Shown: positions 43,794-52,853, numbered from the stretch's first letter. The stretch is DNA of 64,000 nt from Acidobacteriota bacterium (GCA_020439745.1 JAGQSC010000025.1:62001-126000), one strand, 5' to 3'. Notes: generated by a model not told the origin, from the sequence alone. A program made the numbers and translations.

Positions 43794-45026
43794 ATGACAG
43801 CTTTTCGATTCATCAAAGATTGCACACGTGCTGCGTTTACCGGAGGTAGTCCTCGGTTTGTGGCCTGGGTGGGGTCTCTATTTGCGGTTTCCTTGGCGGG
43901 CGTTTGGGCATATAGCTATCAGTTGAACCACGGATTGATTGTAACCGGGATGAGTGACCAGGTCTCATGGGGTATTTACATTGCCAATTTTACCTTCCTT
44001 GTGGGGATGGCCGCCGCGGCAGTCATGTTGGTGATTCCTGCCTATATTTTTCACAATCAGGCGGCTCGTTCGGTGGTTCTTTTGGCTGAAGGGGTGGCTG
44101 TAGCGGCGTGTATCATGTGCATGTTGTTTGTCACTGTGGATTTAGGACAGCCATTGCGATTCTGGCACATGATTCCTGGTCTGGGCCGGTTGAATTGGCC
44201 CCAGTCGATGTTGGCTTGGGATGTCATTGTGCTTTCGGGTTACCTTGCGTTGAATATTTCCATTCCCTGGTACATCACCTATCAGAGATATCGCGGTCGC
44301 AAGGCAGACATTCGAGTCTATTTCCCCGCTGTGTTGATTTCCATCTTCTGGGCAATTTCCATTCACACGGTGACCGCGTTCCTCTTCATTGCGAACCCTG
44401 CACGGCCGTTTTGGAATACGGCCTTGTTAGGTCCCCGTTTCATCGCATCAGCGTTTACGGCTGGCCCTGCATTTATGGTTCTGGCTTTCCGGTTGATTGA
44501 TCGCGAAACCAGTTTCAAGGTGGACCCAAAGGTCATGCGTTTACTGGCTTTGATCACGGCTATATCCTTACAGATCAATTTGTTCATGGTCGGTGTGGAA
44601 CTGTTCAAAGAGTTTTATGCACCGACCGCGCATTCCGCCTCGGCCCAATTCTTATTCTTTGGAATTGGGGGCGAAAACGCACTGGTTCCTTGGATCTGGG
44701 GCGCACTGCTCATAGAGTGCATCGCGGTCGTGATTCTGATGGTGCACAAACTGAGGCAGAATGAGAATCTCTTGGCCATTGCATGTATCTTTGCCATTGT
44801 TGGGATATGGATTGAAAAAGGAATGGGCCTGATTATTCCTGGCTTTACGCCTACCCCTTTAGGTGAGGTTTTTGGTTATTTTCCGACTTGGACAGAGACG
44901 CTGGTGTCTTTTGGTATTTGGGCGATTGGTTTCATGGTGTTTACGGTTCTGGCTCGAGTCACCATTATGATTGAAACGGGCCGGTTGAAGTTGGGTACTT
45001 TGGGCGAGTCCCAAGTGCTTGAGTGA
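43794..45026 (+). CDS. NrfD/PsrC-family quinone-interacting membrane subunit
   Basis: The 410-aa protein has about ten helices. The stretches SWGIYIANFTFLVGMAAAAVML, VTVDLGQPLRFWHMI and LNWPQSMLAWDVIVLSGYLALN are typical of the NrfD/DsrP/HmcC group, which binds menaquinone/menaquinol. It sits directly after the Fe-S subunit, so the complex should exchange electrons between the quinone pool and the cytochromes on either side. ATG 43794 lies 4 bp after the Fe-S stop. Whether it oxidises quinol or reduces quinone is not decided by the sequence. Confidence 0.92.
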   Translation: MTAFRFIKDCTRAAFTGGSPRFVAWVGSLFAVSLAGVWAYSYQLNHGLIVTGMSDQVSWGIYIANFTFLVGMAAAAVMLVIPAYIFHNQAARSVVLLAEGVAVAACIMCMLFVTVDLGQPLRFWHMIPGLGRLNWPQSMLAWDVIVLSGYLALNISIPWYITYQRYRGRKADIRVYFPAVLISIFWAISIHTVTAFLFIANPARPFWNTALLGPRFIASAFTAGPAFMVLAFRLIDRETSFKVDPKVMRLLALITAISLQINLFMVGVELFKEFYAPTAHSASAQFLFFGIGGENALVPWIWGALLIECIAVVILMVHKLRQNENLLAIACIFAIVGIWIEKGMGLIIPGFTPTPLGEVFGYFPTWTETLVSFGIWAIGFMVFTVLARVTIMIETGRLKLGTLGESQVLE

Positions 45027-45760
45027 GGTGGTTTATGTGGGTCTTAGTTGTTGCAGTGTTTGCATTTGGTGGAGGCGAAGAAGCCGTGAAAGACTCGTGC
45101 ATCGCCTGCCACCAGTCCAATGATTTCCTCGTCACTAACAAGAAACTCTATACCTATTTTCAAGACTGGCGCGCGTCCGTTCATGGTCAAGAAGATATTG
45201 GCTGTATGGACTGCCATGGCGGAGACAACAAGACCATGGACAAAGACCAGGCACATGGCAAAGACATGGAAACGGGCACCAAAGCCAGTGCTGTCAACTT
45301 CGAGAATATCCCGAAAACCTGTGGCCACTGTCACGACGACCAGTTAAACGCCTACGTCCAAAGTGAGCACTTTCAGCACTTGAAGAAGGAAGAAGACGAG
45401 GGAAGAGGGCCCAACTGTGTCACCTGTCATGGCTCCCTGAATTCACGCAAATTGAATGTGAACACGGTGGCCCGTGTGTGTGAACAGTGCCACAACTCGG
45501 AGACAGATAATCATCCTCAGATCCCAGATCAGGCAACGGCTTTACTGAATGATTTCAACACGATCAACGGCTATCGCAGGTTCATCATGCGGCGGGGCGA
45601 AGACGAACGGGCGTTTGTCAGCATATTGGACAAGGATCTGGCAGCGCTTTCCATTGACTGGCACCTTTTTGATCTGGATCGCATTGGCATGCAGACCGAG
45701 AAAATCATGAAGACAACCAAGGAAAAGCGCAGTGCCATTCTCAACAAGGACAAAGACTGA
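45023..45760 (+). CDS. Pentahaem cytochrome c
   Basis: The 245-aa protein has five CxxCH sites: CIACH (about 26), CMDCH (about 59), CGHCH (about 98), CVTCH (about 134) and CEQCH (about 155). The N-terminus RWFMWVLVVAVFAF is a signal-like segment. GTG 45023 overlaps the NrfD stop by 4 nt and supplies a basic residue; ATG 45035 has GAGG 6 nt upstream and is an alternative start. It is the last gene of the module. The C-terminal 80 residues are helical and haem-free. Confidence 0.88.
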   Translation: MRWFMWVLVVAVFAFGGGEEAVKDSCIACHQSNDFLVTNKKLYTYFQDWRASVHGQEDIGCMDCHGGDNKTMDKDQAHGKDMETGTKASAVNFENIPKTCGHCHDDQLNAYVQSEHFQHLKKEEDEGRGPNCVTCHGSLNSRKLNVNTVARVCEQCHNSETDNHPQIPDQATALLNDFNTINGYRRFIMRRGEDERAFVSILDKDLAALSIDWHLFDLDRIGMQTEKIMKTTKEKRSAILNKDKD

Positions 45761-45763
45761 TCG

Positions 45764-46222
45764 CTATTCCTGAATACTTTCGTAGATCTTGTTGATCATC
45801 TCTTGATTCGAATCGATATCGCCCAGTGCGATGATTACCATATTCTTTTTTGAGCCGACACACAGTGTGAGATCCCAATCAATTCGGACATCGTCCACAT
45901 TGCCGTAACCCTCTACATAGTATTGGGTGACGCCGTTGATTTCCACCGATGTGGGTTCCGTGGAAATGGCCGAATCGGTCATCACAGAATCCAGACCATG
46001 AACCGCATCCATCATGGCTTCTTCTACTTCGCCGGGCTTACCCACCATGAACATCAGGTGGATGGTCTCATCTGGAGATGAGGCCTCGAAATGATCGCCC
46101 TCACCTACGTAGGTCCAACCTGCCGGCAATTCAAAGCTGAATCCCGAAGGACCGTGAGTAAAGCGCTCTTGCGCCATGAGCGTCAATGGCACGAACAGAA
46201 AAGCAATTATTAGACTCCTCAT
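45764..46222 (-). CDS. Exported small protein, PsbP/DUF1795-like
   Basis: This 152-aa protein has a signal peptide (RSLIIAFLFVPLTLMAQ) and a compact mixed alpha/beta domain with FSFELPAGW near the N-terminus, a motif of PsbP/DUF1795-type proteins. I do not recognise a specific family; the role is unknown. It ends 3 bp from the convergent cytochrome gene. The divergent region 46223-46383 holds TATAAT (46268-46273) and TATAGT (46339-46344) hexamers, but no convincing -35. Confidence 0.6.
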   Translation of the reverse strand: MRSLIIAFLFVPLTLMAQERFTHGPSGFSFELPAGWTYVGEGDHFEASSPDETIHLMFMVGKPGEVEEAMMDAVHGLDSVMTDSAISTEPTSVEINGVTQYYVEGYGNVDDVRIDWDLTLCVGSKKNMVIIALGDIDSNQEMINKIYESIQE

Positions 46223-46383
46223 AGTAAAAACCTCATTTGCGTTGTGGTGAAGAACGAATCATCATCGTATAATTGCTGACGTGGATCAATCCCGAGTTTA
46301 TGTGACATTTTTTTTGGGGTTGTTCGGTGATTTGTTGGTATAGTTTGTCGGAATTATGACCACGGATATTCTTGGAGGATTTG

Positions 46384-47052
46384 ATGCGGAGATTCGTAGC
46401 AGGATTAATTGTTTGTTCCTTTAGTGTAGTTTATGCACAGTTGACGCAATACAACGATCGGCCCAGTTGGCTGACGGCTGTGGGAAGCGTAGACGTACTT
46501 GAAGATTTCGAAGGTTTTGGCGTTGATACCGAATTTAGGACAGGGCCTGTTGCTCTGACGATCGGCACCATTCAACAAACAGGTGAAGACCTTGCGTTTC
46601 GTAATGAAGTGGATACGCCACCTTTGGTATTCACAGACAATGGCGGCACGAGTCATGCCTCTTGCTTTGTGAACTTCCCGGAAGGTGCGTCACCAGGCAC
46701 ACAAGTGCTGATTACCTTTGATCAACCGATTCGCGCGTTTGGTGTCCAGCTTTATGGCGTTGCTGGTGCTGAACTCACGGTGTTCGATGTTATGGAAGGC
46801 ATTGGCACGGTGACGCCCGTAGCACAAGATACCTTCCTCGGATTTACATCCACGACACCTGTAACATCGGTTTTGATCCGTGCACAAACGCTAATTGCCG
46901 GTGGAACCGGTGAAGGTTTTGGTGCGGACGATATGGAGATCGCCTTTGCGGGCGCCCAGATCCCCACATTGGGCCAGTGGGGCCTGATCGCGTTCCTGAC
47001 CATCATGGCGGGAGCGGGATTCTTCGTCATGCGCCGCAATCGCTTGGCGTAA
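46384..47052 (+). CDS. IPTL-CTERM-sorted surface protein
   Basis: The 222-aa protein has a signal peptide (RRFVAGLIVCSFSVVYAQ), a beta-rich body and a C-terminal sorting tail IPTLGQWGLIAFLTIM followed by a hydrophobic stretch and MRRNRLA. This is the IPTL-CTERM variant of PEP-CTERM signals, processed by an exosortase-type enzyme. No exosortase gene is in the window. ATG 46384 is set by GGAGGA 4-5 nt upstream. A strong terminator follows the gene. Confidence 0.9.
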   Translation: MRRFVAGLIVCSFSVVYAQLTQYNDRPSWLTAVGSVDVLEDFEGFGVDTEFRTGPVALTIGTIQQTGEDLAFRNEVDTPPLVFTDNGGTSHASCFVNFPEGASPGTQVLITFDQPIRAFGVQLYGVAGAELTVFDVMEGIGTVTPVAQDTFLGFTSTTPVTSVLIRAQTLIAGGTGEGFGADDMEIAFAGAQIPTLGQWGLIAFLTIMAGAGFFVMRRNRLA

Positions 47053-47073
47053 GACTTACAACTTTCAAAGAAC

Positions 47074-47098
47074 GGCGCCTTTCGGGGCGCCTTTTTTT
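47074..47098 (+). terminator. Rho-independent terminator after the IPTL-CTERM gene
   Basis: GGCGCC at 47074-47079 and GGCGCC at 47086-47091 pair across a short TTTCGG loop and are followed by seven T residues. It lies 21 bp after the stop and is a textbook strong terminator. Confidence 0.9.
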
Positions 47099-47186
47099 GG
47101 CTTTGGGACACCCGTTTTTCTTATTCTTGATGCGCAAGACCCTAAGCTCGCGTTTAGCTTAGATCCAAAAGAGCTTGGGGGTCACA

Positions 47187-48830
47187 TTGATCACTGTATT
47201 TGTCGCCTTGTGGTTGAGCGGTGAAAGTATTCGCATATTGGGTCATATCACTCGCCCAGATGGCGGATTTCAAACCCAAATAATCCTGACAAACCCCACA
47301 ACGGTTGGGGCTACTGCCACACTTGAAGGTTATTCCCTTCAGGGTAATTTGATTAGTTCGGTGACGCTTTCGTTGGGCGCGCAGCAGGCTCGATTCGACG
47401 ATGCGGCCAGGCTGTTTGGCAGCCAGGACGTGTCACATGTCCGCGTGACAGGTGATTCGAAATTGGTCGTAAGTGCTTCGTATCAAGCTGACTCAGGTGG
47501 CAGTCCCGCCCAAGTTCAAGCCACGGGGTCTGTAGCTAAGGTGTGGATGGTGCTTCCGGGCAATTGGGATCTGAGTTGGGACGGAATTGCGGTCGTGAAT
47601 ACGGGCGATGAAACCGCAGATGTGGCGATTGACCTAGTCTACAAAACAGGTGATGTGTTTGATCATCACGTATTGGCGCAAATGAAGCCCTTCGAGAAGC
47701 GACTGCTGGTGTTTGGCGATGTGTTCCCCGAAATCTTTGAGAGTCGCTTTCAGATTTCATGCAGTCAACCCTTGGCGATAGTCGCGTTGCGCGGATCGGT
47801 GGCTGCCAGTGACACACTGTGGGAGAACGTGGCCGTGCCTGTGGAGACGGCCCAAGAACAAGGTTCTGTGGTTGTGCCACCCTGGTATGGCTGCCCCGAG
47901 CCGACCGATTTGGTAGGAGCCACGTTTGTCACGCTTTCTGAAAACGCGTTTCATTTCTTTGGCGAAGAGAATCGTCGTGACCTGATCCACGTCGCAGAAA
48001 TGCCGGTGGGAACTTATCGTCAAATCGGATTGTGGCTGTCGTTGGATTGTCCGGACTCGGGTCTATGTGATCATTGGGACCGAACCGGGAGCGTGGAGAT
48101 GGTGTTGAACCCCGAGCAGGACGTGAGCGAATGGGATTATTTAGAGATTACGCGGTTCATCACGCCTTACCGTCGCGGTATGTGCCAATACATCGACATC
48201 ACTCCGCTCGCCTCGCTACTGCGTGGTGAAATCATCCTACGCAGTTGGATTGATACCTGGGTGGGACCTGGTCATGTCGATGGTGATGGGTGGAACCTCA
48301 CGCTGAGAGCGGTGTTCCTGACCGGACCCGAACCTGACCAACCCGATGTGGTGCAGGTGTGGGGCCGACACAATCTAATCGTAGGTCAGCGCGGGGAAGG
48401 AGAGACCATTGAGGAACAAACCACTCCGTTCCTGTTTGATGTACCTGCAGACGTGACTCGTGTGGAAGCGCATCTGATTGCGACCGGTCACTCGTTCGGG
48501 AACAGCTTGAACTGTGCTGAATTCTGCGAAATGCGCCAGAACCTGTTGATCAATGACAACACCTACTCGGTACTCAATTGGCGCAGTGATTGCGAACTCA
48601 ACCCCGTCAGTCCCCAGTCTGGGACCTGGCGATTTGATCGAAATGGCTGGTGTCCCGGTGCCATCGTCCCTGGTCAGATCGTAGATATCAGCAAGGCGAT
48701 CCAATTTGGTGCCCAGAACCGACTGGATTTTGACGTTCGTCTACTGAATGGCGATGTGTACGAGAACACCAATCCTGTGGACCTGCTGCCCAGTCAATGG
48801 GTCTCGCTCAAACTCTATTTCTACCGATGA
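47187..48830 (+). CDS. Secreted peptide-N-glycosidase F-like protein
   Basis: The 547-aa protein starts at TTG 47187 behind TTGGGGGT, with a short signal-like N-terminus (ITVFVALWLSG). After an immunoglobulin-like or adhesion-type domain (about 20-210), the PNGase F core follows: N-terminal half with LDCPDSGLCDHWDRTGSVEM (about 285-304) and C-terminal half with NCAEFCEMRQNLLIN (about 430), PQSGTWRFDRNGWCPG and later beta strands. PNGase F proteins remove N-linked glycans by hydrolysing the Asn-GlcNAc amide bond; the Asp and Glu of the catalytic centre cannot be assigned without alignment. It stands alone between a terminator and a 390-bp gap. Confidence 0.8.
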   Translation: MITVFVALWLSGESIRILGHITRPDGGFQTQIILTNPTTVGATATLEGYSLQGNLISSVTLSLGAQQARFDDAARLFGSQDVSHVRVTGDSKLVVSASYQADSGGSPAQVQATGSVAKVWMVLPGNWDLSWDGIAVVNTGDETADVAIDLVYKTGDVFDHHVLAQMKPFEKRLLVFGDVFPEIFESRFQISCSQPLAIVALRGSVAASDTLWENVAVPVETAQEQGSVVVPPWYGCPEPTDLVGATFVTLSENAFHFFGEENRRDLIHVAEMPVGTYRQIGLWLSLDCPDSGLCDHWDRTGSVEMVLNPEQDVSEWDYLEITRFITPYRRGMCQYIDITPLASLLRGEIILRSWIDTWVGPGHVDGDGWNLTLRAVFLTGPEPDQPDVVQVWGRHNLIVGQRGEGETIEEQTTPFLFDVPADVTRVEAHLIATGHSFGNSLNCAEFCEMRQNLLINDNTYSVLNWRSDCELNPVSPQSGTWRFDRNGWCPGAIVPGQIVDISKAIQFGAQNRLDFDVRLLNGDVYENTNPVDLLPSQWVSLKLYFYR

Positions 48831-49220
48831 CGAGCCACACACGAAGAATTGAGTATCAACTTTGAGACGCGTCAAAAAAATGTCTCACGCGAAGGCGCGA
48901 AGACGCGAAGGCATGATCCACGATGCGCGCGATTAGGGTTTCAAGCTCTCGTATGCGCGTCGTGACAACAAGAAATGGGTGGAATTGATGAGTCAGGTGT
49001 TGCCATCGAGCCGACATTGTCTCCCAATAGTGTACAAGTAACTCTAATCCCCGATATTTGACCCTGGTTGATTTTCGATCGGCAAAAGCTAGTCATGAAA
49101 AAAAATGTCCGGGCGGTTCAACACAGCTGACAATCGCACATGCGGGTAAGTTTTCACAAACGTATCTTCGCGCCTTCGCGTGAGATGTTTTGATCTTAAT
49201 TGCGTGCGTGGGCTTGGAAA
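48831..49220. repeat. Gene-free 390 bp framed by a 20-bp inverted repeat
   Basis: The gap between the PNGase F-like gene and the methyltransferase gene has no open frame that looks coding. CTCACGCGAAGGCGCGAAGA (48884-48903) and its exact reverse complement TCTTCGCGCCTTCGCGTGAG (49165-49184) face each other 261 bp apart. The left copy continues as a GCGAAG tandem (CGCGAAGGCGCGAAGACGCG over 48888-48907). This looks like a small non-coding repeat or MITE-like element. No target-site duplication or transposase is evident. Confidence 0.6.
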
Positions 49221-50141
49221 TCAAGTCTTCTGTGCGATCAACTCGATGGTACCACCGCGCCTGAATGCCGCTTCCGCCAAAGAAAGAAACACAGCAGGAA
49301 TGGCTAGCAGGGCAAAGGCCACCTTTTGCAGGCTTAAGGGCGATCCCGACGTCTTCAATTGCTCATAGAGGTCATCCCTGGGTTGTATCCAACGATTCAA
49401 AAGGCTTTGAACGAAACCAAATGGGTTCTGTTCCAAAGAAAAATGGCGGACTTGTCTGAGACGATAACCCCGGCGCTTGAGTTCGCGGACCAAACCCTGT
49501 GCAGTAGGCAGAAAAAGGTGCCTTGGAGGGTCCAGGTGGAACCAATGCGCGCCAAACCACCTGCATTGCCAACTGGCCGCGTTGGGTAGGGAGAGGAACA
49601 AATGGCCTCCCGCTTCCAACAACTGGTCAATCCTATCCCATGCTGCTTTTGGGTCGTCAAGGTGTTCAAACACATGCCATAGGGTGATGGCTTGAAATCT
49701 GTGCTCGTTCAATGACACATGAGGAAAACCGCCCAAGTGTAAATGCACATTGGGGAGTTGTGCGGTTCTTTCGGCGGCCTTGCCCGGTCGTTCTACGCCG
49801 TGCGCTGAGTACCCTCGCAATGCCATTTGGGTGAGAAACTGACCATTGCCACAGCCGATATCAAGGATCAAATCACCCGGCTTGAGGTATCGAGAAACCC
49901 GCCTGGATCGCGCCTCCCGAAACCACTGAACGGCTCGCTCGATCGGTGCGGCAAATTTGCTGGTCCCTTCGCCGTAATAGTCGTCTGCATAGGCTTGGGC
50001 CAACTCGTCGTCCGTGGGTGGAGGGCATAGGAACAAGCAAGCGCATTCGGCACAGCGATGGACCTTGTGCTGCGTATGGAGTCGGGTAGATGCTGTGTAA
50101 GCAAACGAGGCATTAGAGGCTTCGCAGAACATGCAATTCAT
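49221..50141 (-). CDS. Class I SAM-dependent methyltransferase with N-terminal zinc-ribbon-like motif
   Basis: The 306-aa protein begins with MNCMFCEAS and a CAEC pair (about 30), forming a probable four-cysteine zinc site. A Rossmann methyltransferase domain follows (about 90-210; ILDIGCGNGQFL for SAM binding, later WHVFEHLDDP). The C-terminal region contains an amphipathic helix. The acceptor is unknown; similar proteins are found in polysaccharide or surface-glycan gene sets, and here it is divergent from a glycosyltransferase. ATG 50141 is used; GTG 50144 is one codon longer. Confidence 0.85.
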   Translation of the reverse strand: MNCMFCEASNASFAYTASTRLHTQHKVHRCAECACLFLCPPPTDDELAQAYADDYYGEGTSKFAAPIERAVQWFREARSRRVSRYLKPGDLILDIGCGNGQFLTQMALRGYSAHGVERPGKAAERTAQLPNVHLHLGGFPHVSLNEHRFQAITLWHVFEHLDDPKAAWDRIDQLLEAGGHLFLSLPNAASWQCRWFGAHWFHLDPPRHLFLPTAQGLVRELKRRGYRLRQVRHFSLEQNPFGFVQSLLNRWIQPRDDLYEQLKTSGSPLSLQKVAFALLAIPAVFLSLAEAAFRRGGTIELIAQKT

Positions 50142-50237
50142 CACGCAACCCCTTTCAATCGAAGATCATACTAGATCCGCCACCTGCCATCGGCATGAAA
50201 CCTTACCCTATGGCATAATGGCGCCAAAAGGTGGCTC

Positions 50238-51017
50238 ATGTTCCAAGACAAACGCGTGGTGGTGGTAATGCCGGCATACAATGCCGAGAAGACATTGCGA
50301 CGTACCTATGATGAAGTCATGAGCCAGGGGATTGTGGATCACGTTATCTTGGTGGATGACCTCAGCAAAGATCATACGGTGGATTTGGCGCGAAGTCTGG
50401 GCGACGTTACGGTGATCGTTCATGAACGCAATCTCGGGTATGGCGGTAATCAGAAAACCTGTTATCGAGCTGCTCTTGAGGCAGACGCCGATATCGTGAT
50501 CATGGTGCATCCCGATTACCAGTACACACCCAAACTGATCCCTTCATTGGCAGGACTGATCGGGAACGGCCTGTACGAATGTGTCTTGGGCTCCAGGATT
50601 CTCGGAGGTAACGCTCGTGCACAGGGCATGCCTTGGTGGAAGTATCTGGCCAATCGCGGGTTGACAGCGTTTGAGAATCTGATGATTGGCGCGAAGCTAT
50701 CGGAATATCACACTGGGTACCGTGCCTTTTCACGCAAGCTTCTTGAGACGTTGCCCCTGGCTGAGAACTCGGATGATTTTGTTTTTGATAACCAGATGTT
50801 GGTTCAGGTGCACTGGACGGGCACGTTTATTGCCGAAGTCAGCTGCCCCACCAAATATTTTGCCGAGGCTTCGTCGATCAACTTCCGTCGCAGCGTCACC
50901 TATGGGCTAGGTTGCGTACGGACCGCGCTGGAGTACCGCCTGGCACGTTTGGGCCTCATTCGCAGCAAACGTTTTCCCGCCCCACTCCGCGGAAAACTCG
51001 GCTTGAGTGACGTTTGA
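50238..51017 (+). CDS. Family 2 glycosyltransferase (dolichyl-phosphate mannosyltransferase-like)
   Basis: The 259-aa GT-A enzyme has VVVMPAYNAEKTL (nucleotide-binding strand, about 8-20), VDDLSKD, the NLGYGGNQKTCYRA stretch and the acceptor/metal motif MVHPDYQY (DxD-type). It resembles DPM1-like polyprenyl-phosphate mannosyl/glucosyltransferases but lacks membrane helices. It overlaps the next gene by 4 nt and probably makes the lipid-linked sugar used by the downstream GT-C protein. ATG 50238 follows AGGTGG. Confidence 0.9.
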   Translation: MFQDKRVVVVMPAYNAEKTLRRTYDEVMSQGIVDHVILVDDLSKDHTVDLARSLGDVTVIVHERNLGYGGNQKTCYRAALEADADIVIMVHPDYQYTPKLIPSLAGLIGNGLYECVLGSRILGGNARAQGMPWWKYLANRGLTAFENLMIGAKLSEYHTGYRAFSRKLLETLPLAENSDDFVFDNQMLVQVHWTGTFIAEVSCPTKYFAEASSINFRRSVTYGLGCVRTALEYRLARLGLIRSKRFPAPLRGKLGLSDV

Positions 51018-52852
51018 CCGCATCCCGGTACCGCCTCGTTTTGCTGGTATTGGTGACCGCCGTGTACCTACCTGTGTTGCAAAATGGGTTCGTGCATTTT
51101 GACGATGGTGACTATGTCTTTGCAAATCCGGTCGTGGCGCAAGGGCTCACTTGGCACGGTGTGATTCAGGTGTGGCGTGAACCGATGATCGACAACTACC
51201 ACCCATTGACCATGATGTCGCACATGATCGATGTGACCTTGTTCGGAATGAATCCAAAGCTCCACCATGCGGTGTCGCTGTGTCTTCACCTGTGTCTTGT
51301 GGTTTTGCTGTTTGCCTTTGTGCGGAGGATCATTTCTGACGATCGAATCTCTTTTTTTGTGGCGCTTCTTTTTGGGGTGCACCCTTTGAATGTAGAAAAC
51401 GTAGCGTGGATTGCTGAACGAAAAAGTCTGCTTTGCGGATTAATGATGCTGTTGTGTTTACTGGCCTATCACTCGTGGGCTACGCGCAAGGTCCGGTCGG
51501 GTCTCGTCTTGGCGCATTTGGCTTTGGCAGCCGGTCTCTTGTGCAAATCAATGCTGGTCACGCTGCCCTTTGTCCTTTTGGTTTTGGATGCGGGTGTGTA
51601 CGGTCGCCTTGATCGTTTGCAGCGGCACCTATGGAAAATGCCCGTCATAGAAAAGTCCGGCATGTTTGTCATGGTTGGTGGCATGGCACTTTTGACCGCC
51701 TTGATTCAACCTACCCAACATGTGTCTCGTCCGGTGGTCGAGCGGATGCAGCACGTGTGGGCGAGTTACGCCATCAACCTCAAGCAGCTGTTGGCCCCGG
51801 GCCATTTGACGGTGCTTTATCCCTACACGACCGAGCATATGCTTGCCTATGCGCTGATCGGGTTTTTTGTGATAGGACTCGTCAGTTTGTTTTTGTGGCA
51901 TCGTCGATTGCTCCAGCCCGCAACCGGTTGGCTGTGGTACTTGGGCATGCTGGTGCCTGTCAGCGGCATCGTGCCATTGGGGTATCACTTGGTGACCGAC
52001 CGCTATGCCTACCTGCCTATGATTGGATTCTGGTTTGGGCTCATGGCTTTTGTGAACCGACGTTGGCCCCAGGCCAAGTGGATCACGGTAGTTACCTGCA
52101 TCTATGTGGCGGTGTTGGGAACCCAGGCCCATCGACAAGCCAAACGATGGCGAAATTCGGAAACCCTATTCACGTACACGTTGAAACATACGCAGCGGAA
52201 TTTTGTTGTGGCTATGAATCTGGCTCAAACACGAATGAATGAAGGTCGTTTCAGGGATGCTCTGCCCTTGCTTGAAGATGCGCGGCAATGGGCACCTGAA
52301 TCTGCTCGCGCGGAACTACATTTGGGGTGGTGTAAATTCGGCTTAGGCGATGCGACTGGCATCGAAGAGATGGAGTCTGCGGTCAGGCGCAACGCTCTTG
52401 TAGAACACGGAAGCCAGTACCTGGTGGATGCATACATGGCATCGGACCGCTTTGAGGATGCATGCCCCATCCTAGAATCACTACTTGCCGAAGCGCCTGG
52501 CCAGACGGATCTACGCGTGAAACTTGCCATCTGCCAGGCTCACCTTGGTCGTAACGACGAAGCAGAACGGACCTTTCAAAAGGCGGTCGAACTTGACCCA
52601 GCCTCATACGATGCTCACTTCAACTACGCAGTCTGGCTGAGCATGGAAAATAGATCTTCAACTGCAATCGATTTCTACCGCAAATCCCTTGAGCTGCGAG
52701 ACACCAGGGAGGCTCGGTATGGTTTGGCAAAAGCGCTTGCTGAGGTTGGCAATCGCGAAGCCGCAACGGCATTGCTGCGCCATTTGTTGCTTCTGGACCC
52801 CAGTGACCGAGCCGCCAGACGGTTGCTATGTGAATTAGACGAGGAGAGATGA
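51014..52852 (+). CDS. TMTC-like GT-C membrane glycosyltransferase with C-terminal TPRs
   Basis: The 612-aa protein has about ten membrane helices and an early exposed loop with VHFDDGDYV (about 27-35), an acidic pair typical of GT-C O-mannosyltransferases. The stretch NYHPLTMMSHMIDVTLFG resembles the TMTC family (O-mannosyltransferases with C-terminal TPRs). TPR repeats occupy about 390-605. It would use a lipid-linked sugar, consistent with the GT2 upstream. TTG 51014 overlaps the GT2 stop by 4 nt (TTGA). The acceptor protein is unknown; it may modify secreted proteins. Confidence 0.82.
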   Translation: MTASRYRLVLLVLVTAVYLPVLQNGFVHFDDGDYVFANPVVAQGLTWHGVIQVWREPMIDNYHPLTMMSHMIDVTLFGMNPKLHHAVSLCLHLCLVVLLFAFVRRIISDDRISFFVALLFGVHPLNVENVAWIAERKSLLCGLMMLLCLLAYHSWATRKVRSGLVLAHLALAAGLLCKSMLVTLPFVLLVLDAGVYGRLDRLQRHLWKMPVIEKSGMFVMVGGMALLTALIQPTQHVSRPVVERMQHVWASYAINLKQLLAPGHLTVLYPYTTEHMLAYALIGFFVIGLVSLFLWHRRLLQPATGWLWYLGMLVPVSGIVPLGYHLVTDRYAYLPMIGFWFGLMAFVNRRWPQAKWITVVTCIYVAVLGTQAHRQAKRWRNSETLFTYTLKHTQRNFVVAMNLAQTRMNEGRFRDALPLLEDARQWAPESARAELHLGWCKFGLGDATGIEEMESAVRRNALVEHGSQYLVDAYMASDRFEDACPILESLLAEAPGQTDLRVKLAICQAHLGRNDEAERTFQKAVELDPASYDAHFNYAVWLSMENRSSTAIDFYRKSLELRDTREARYGLAKALAEVGNREAATALLRHLLLLDPSDRAARRLLCELDEER

Positions 52853-52853
52853 C

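Noticed and set aside
48867-48880. TTTGA-GACGCG-TCAAA hairpin followed by an A run
   Set aside because: Only a five-base stem and no T tract on the coding strand, so not a convincing terminator for the PNGase F-like gene.
51631-52242. 203-aa plus-strand frame inside the TMTC-like gene
   Set aside because: It is another frame of a gene with clear membrane and TPR structure.
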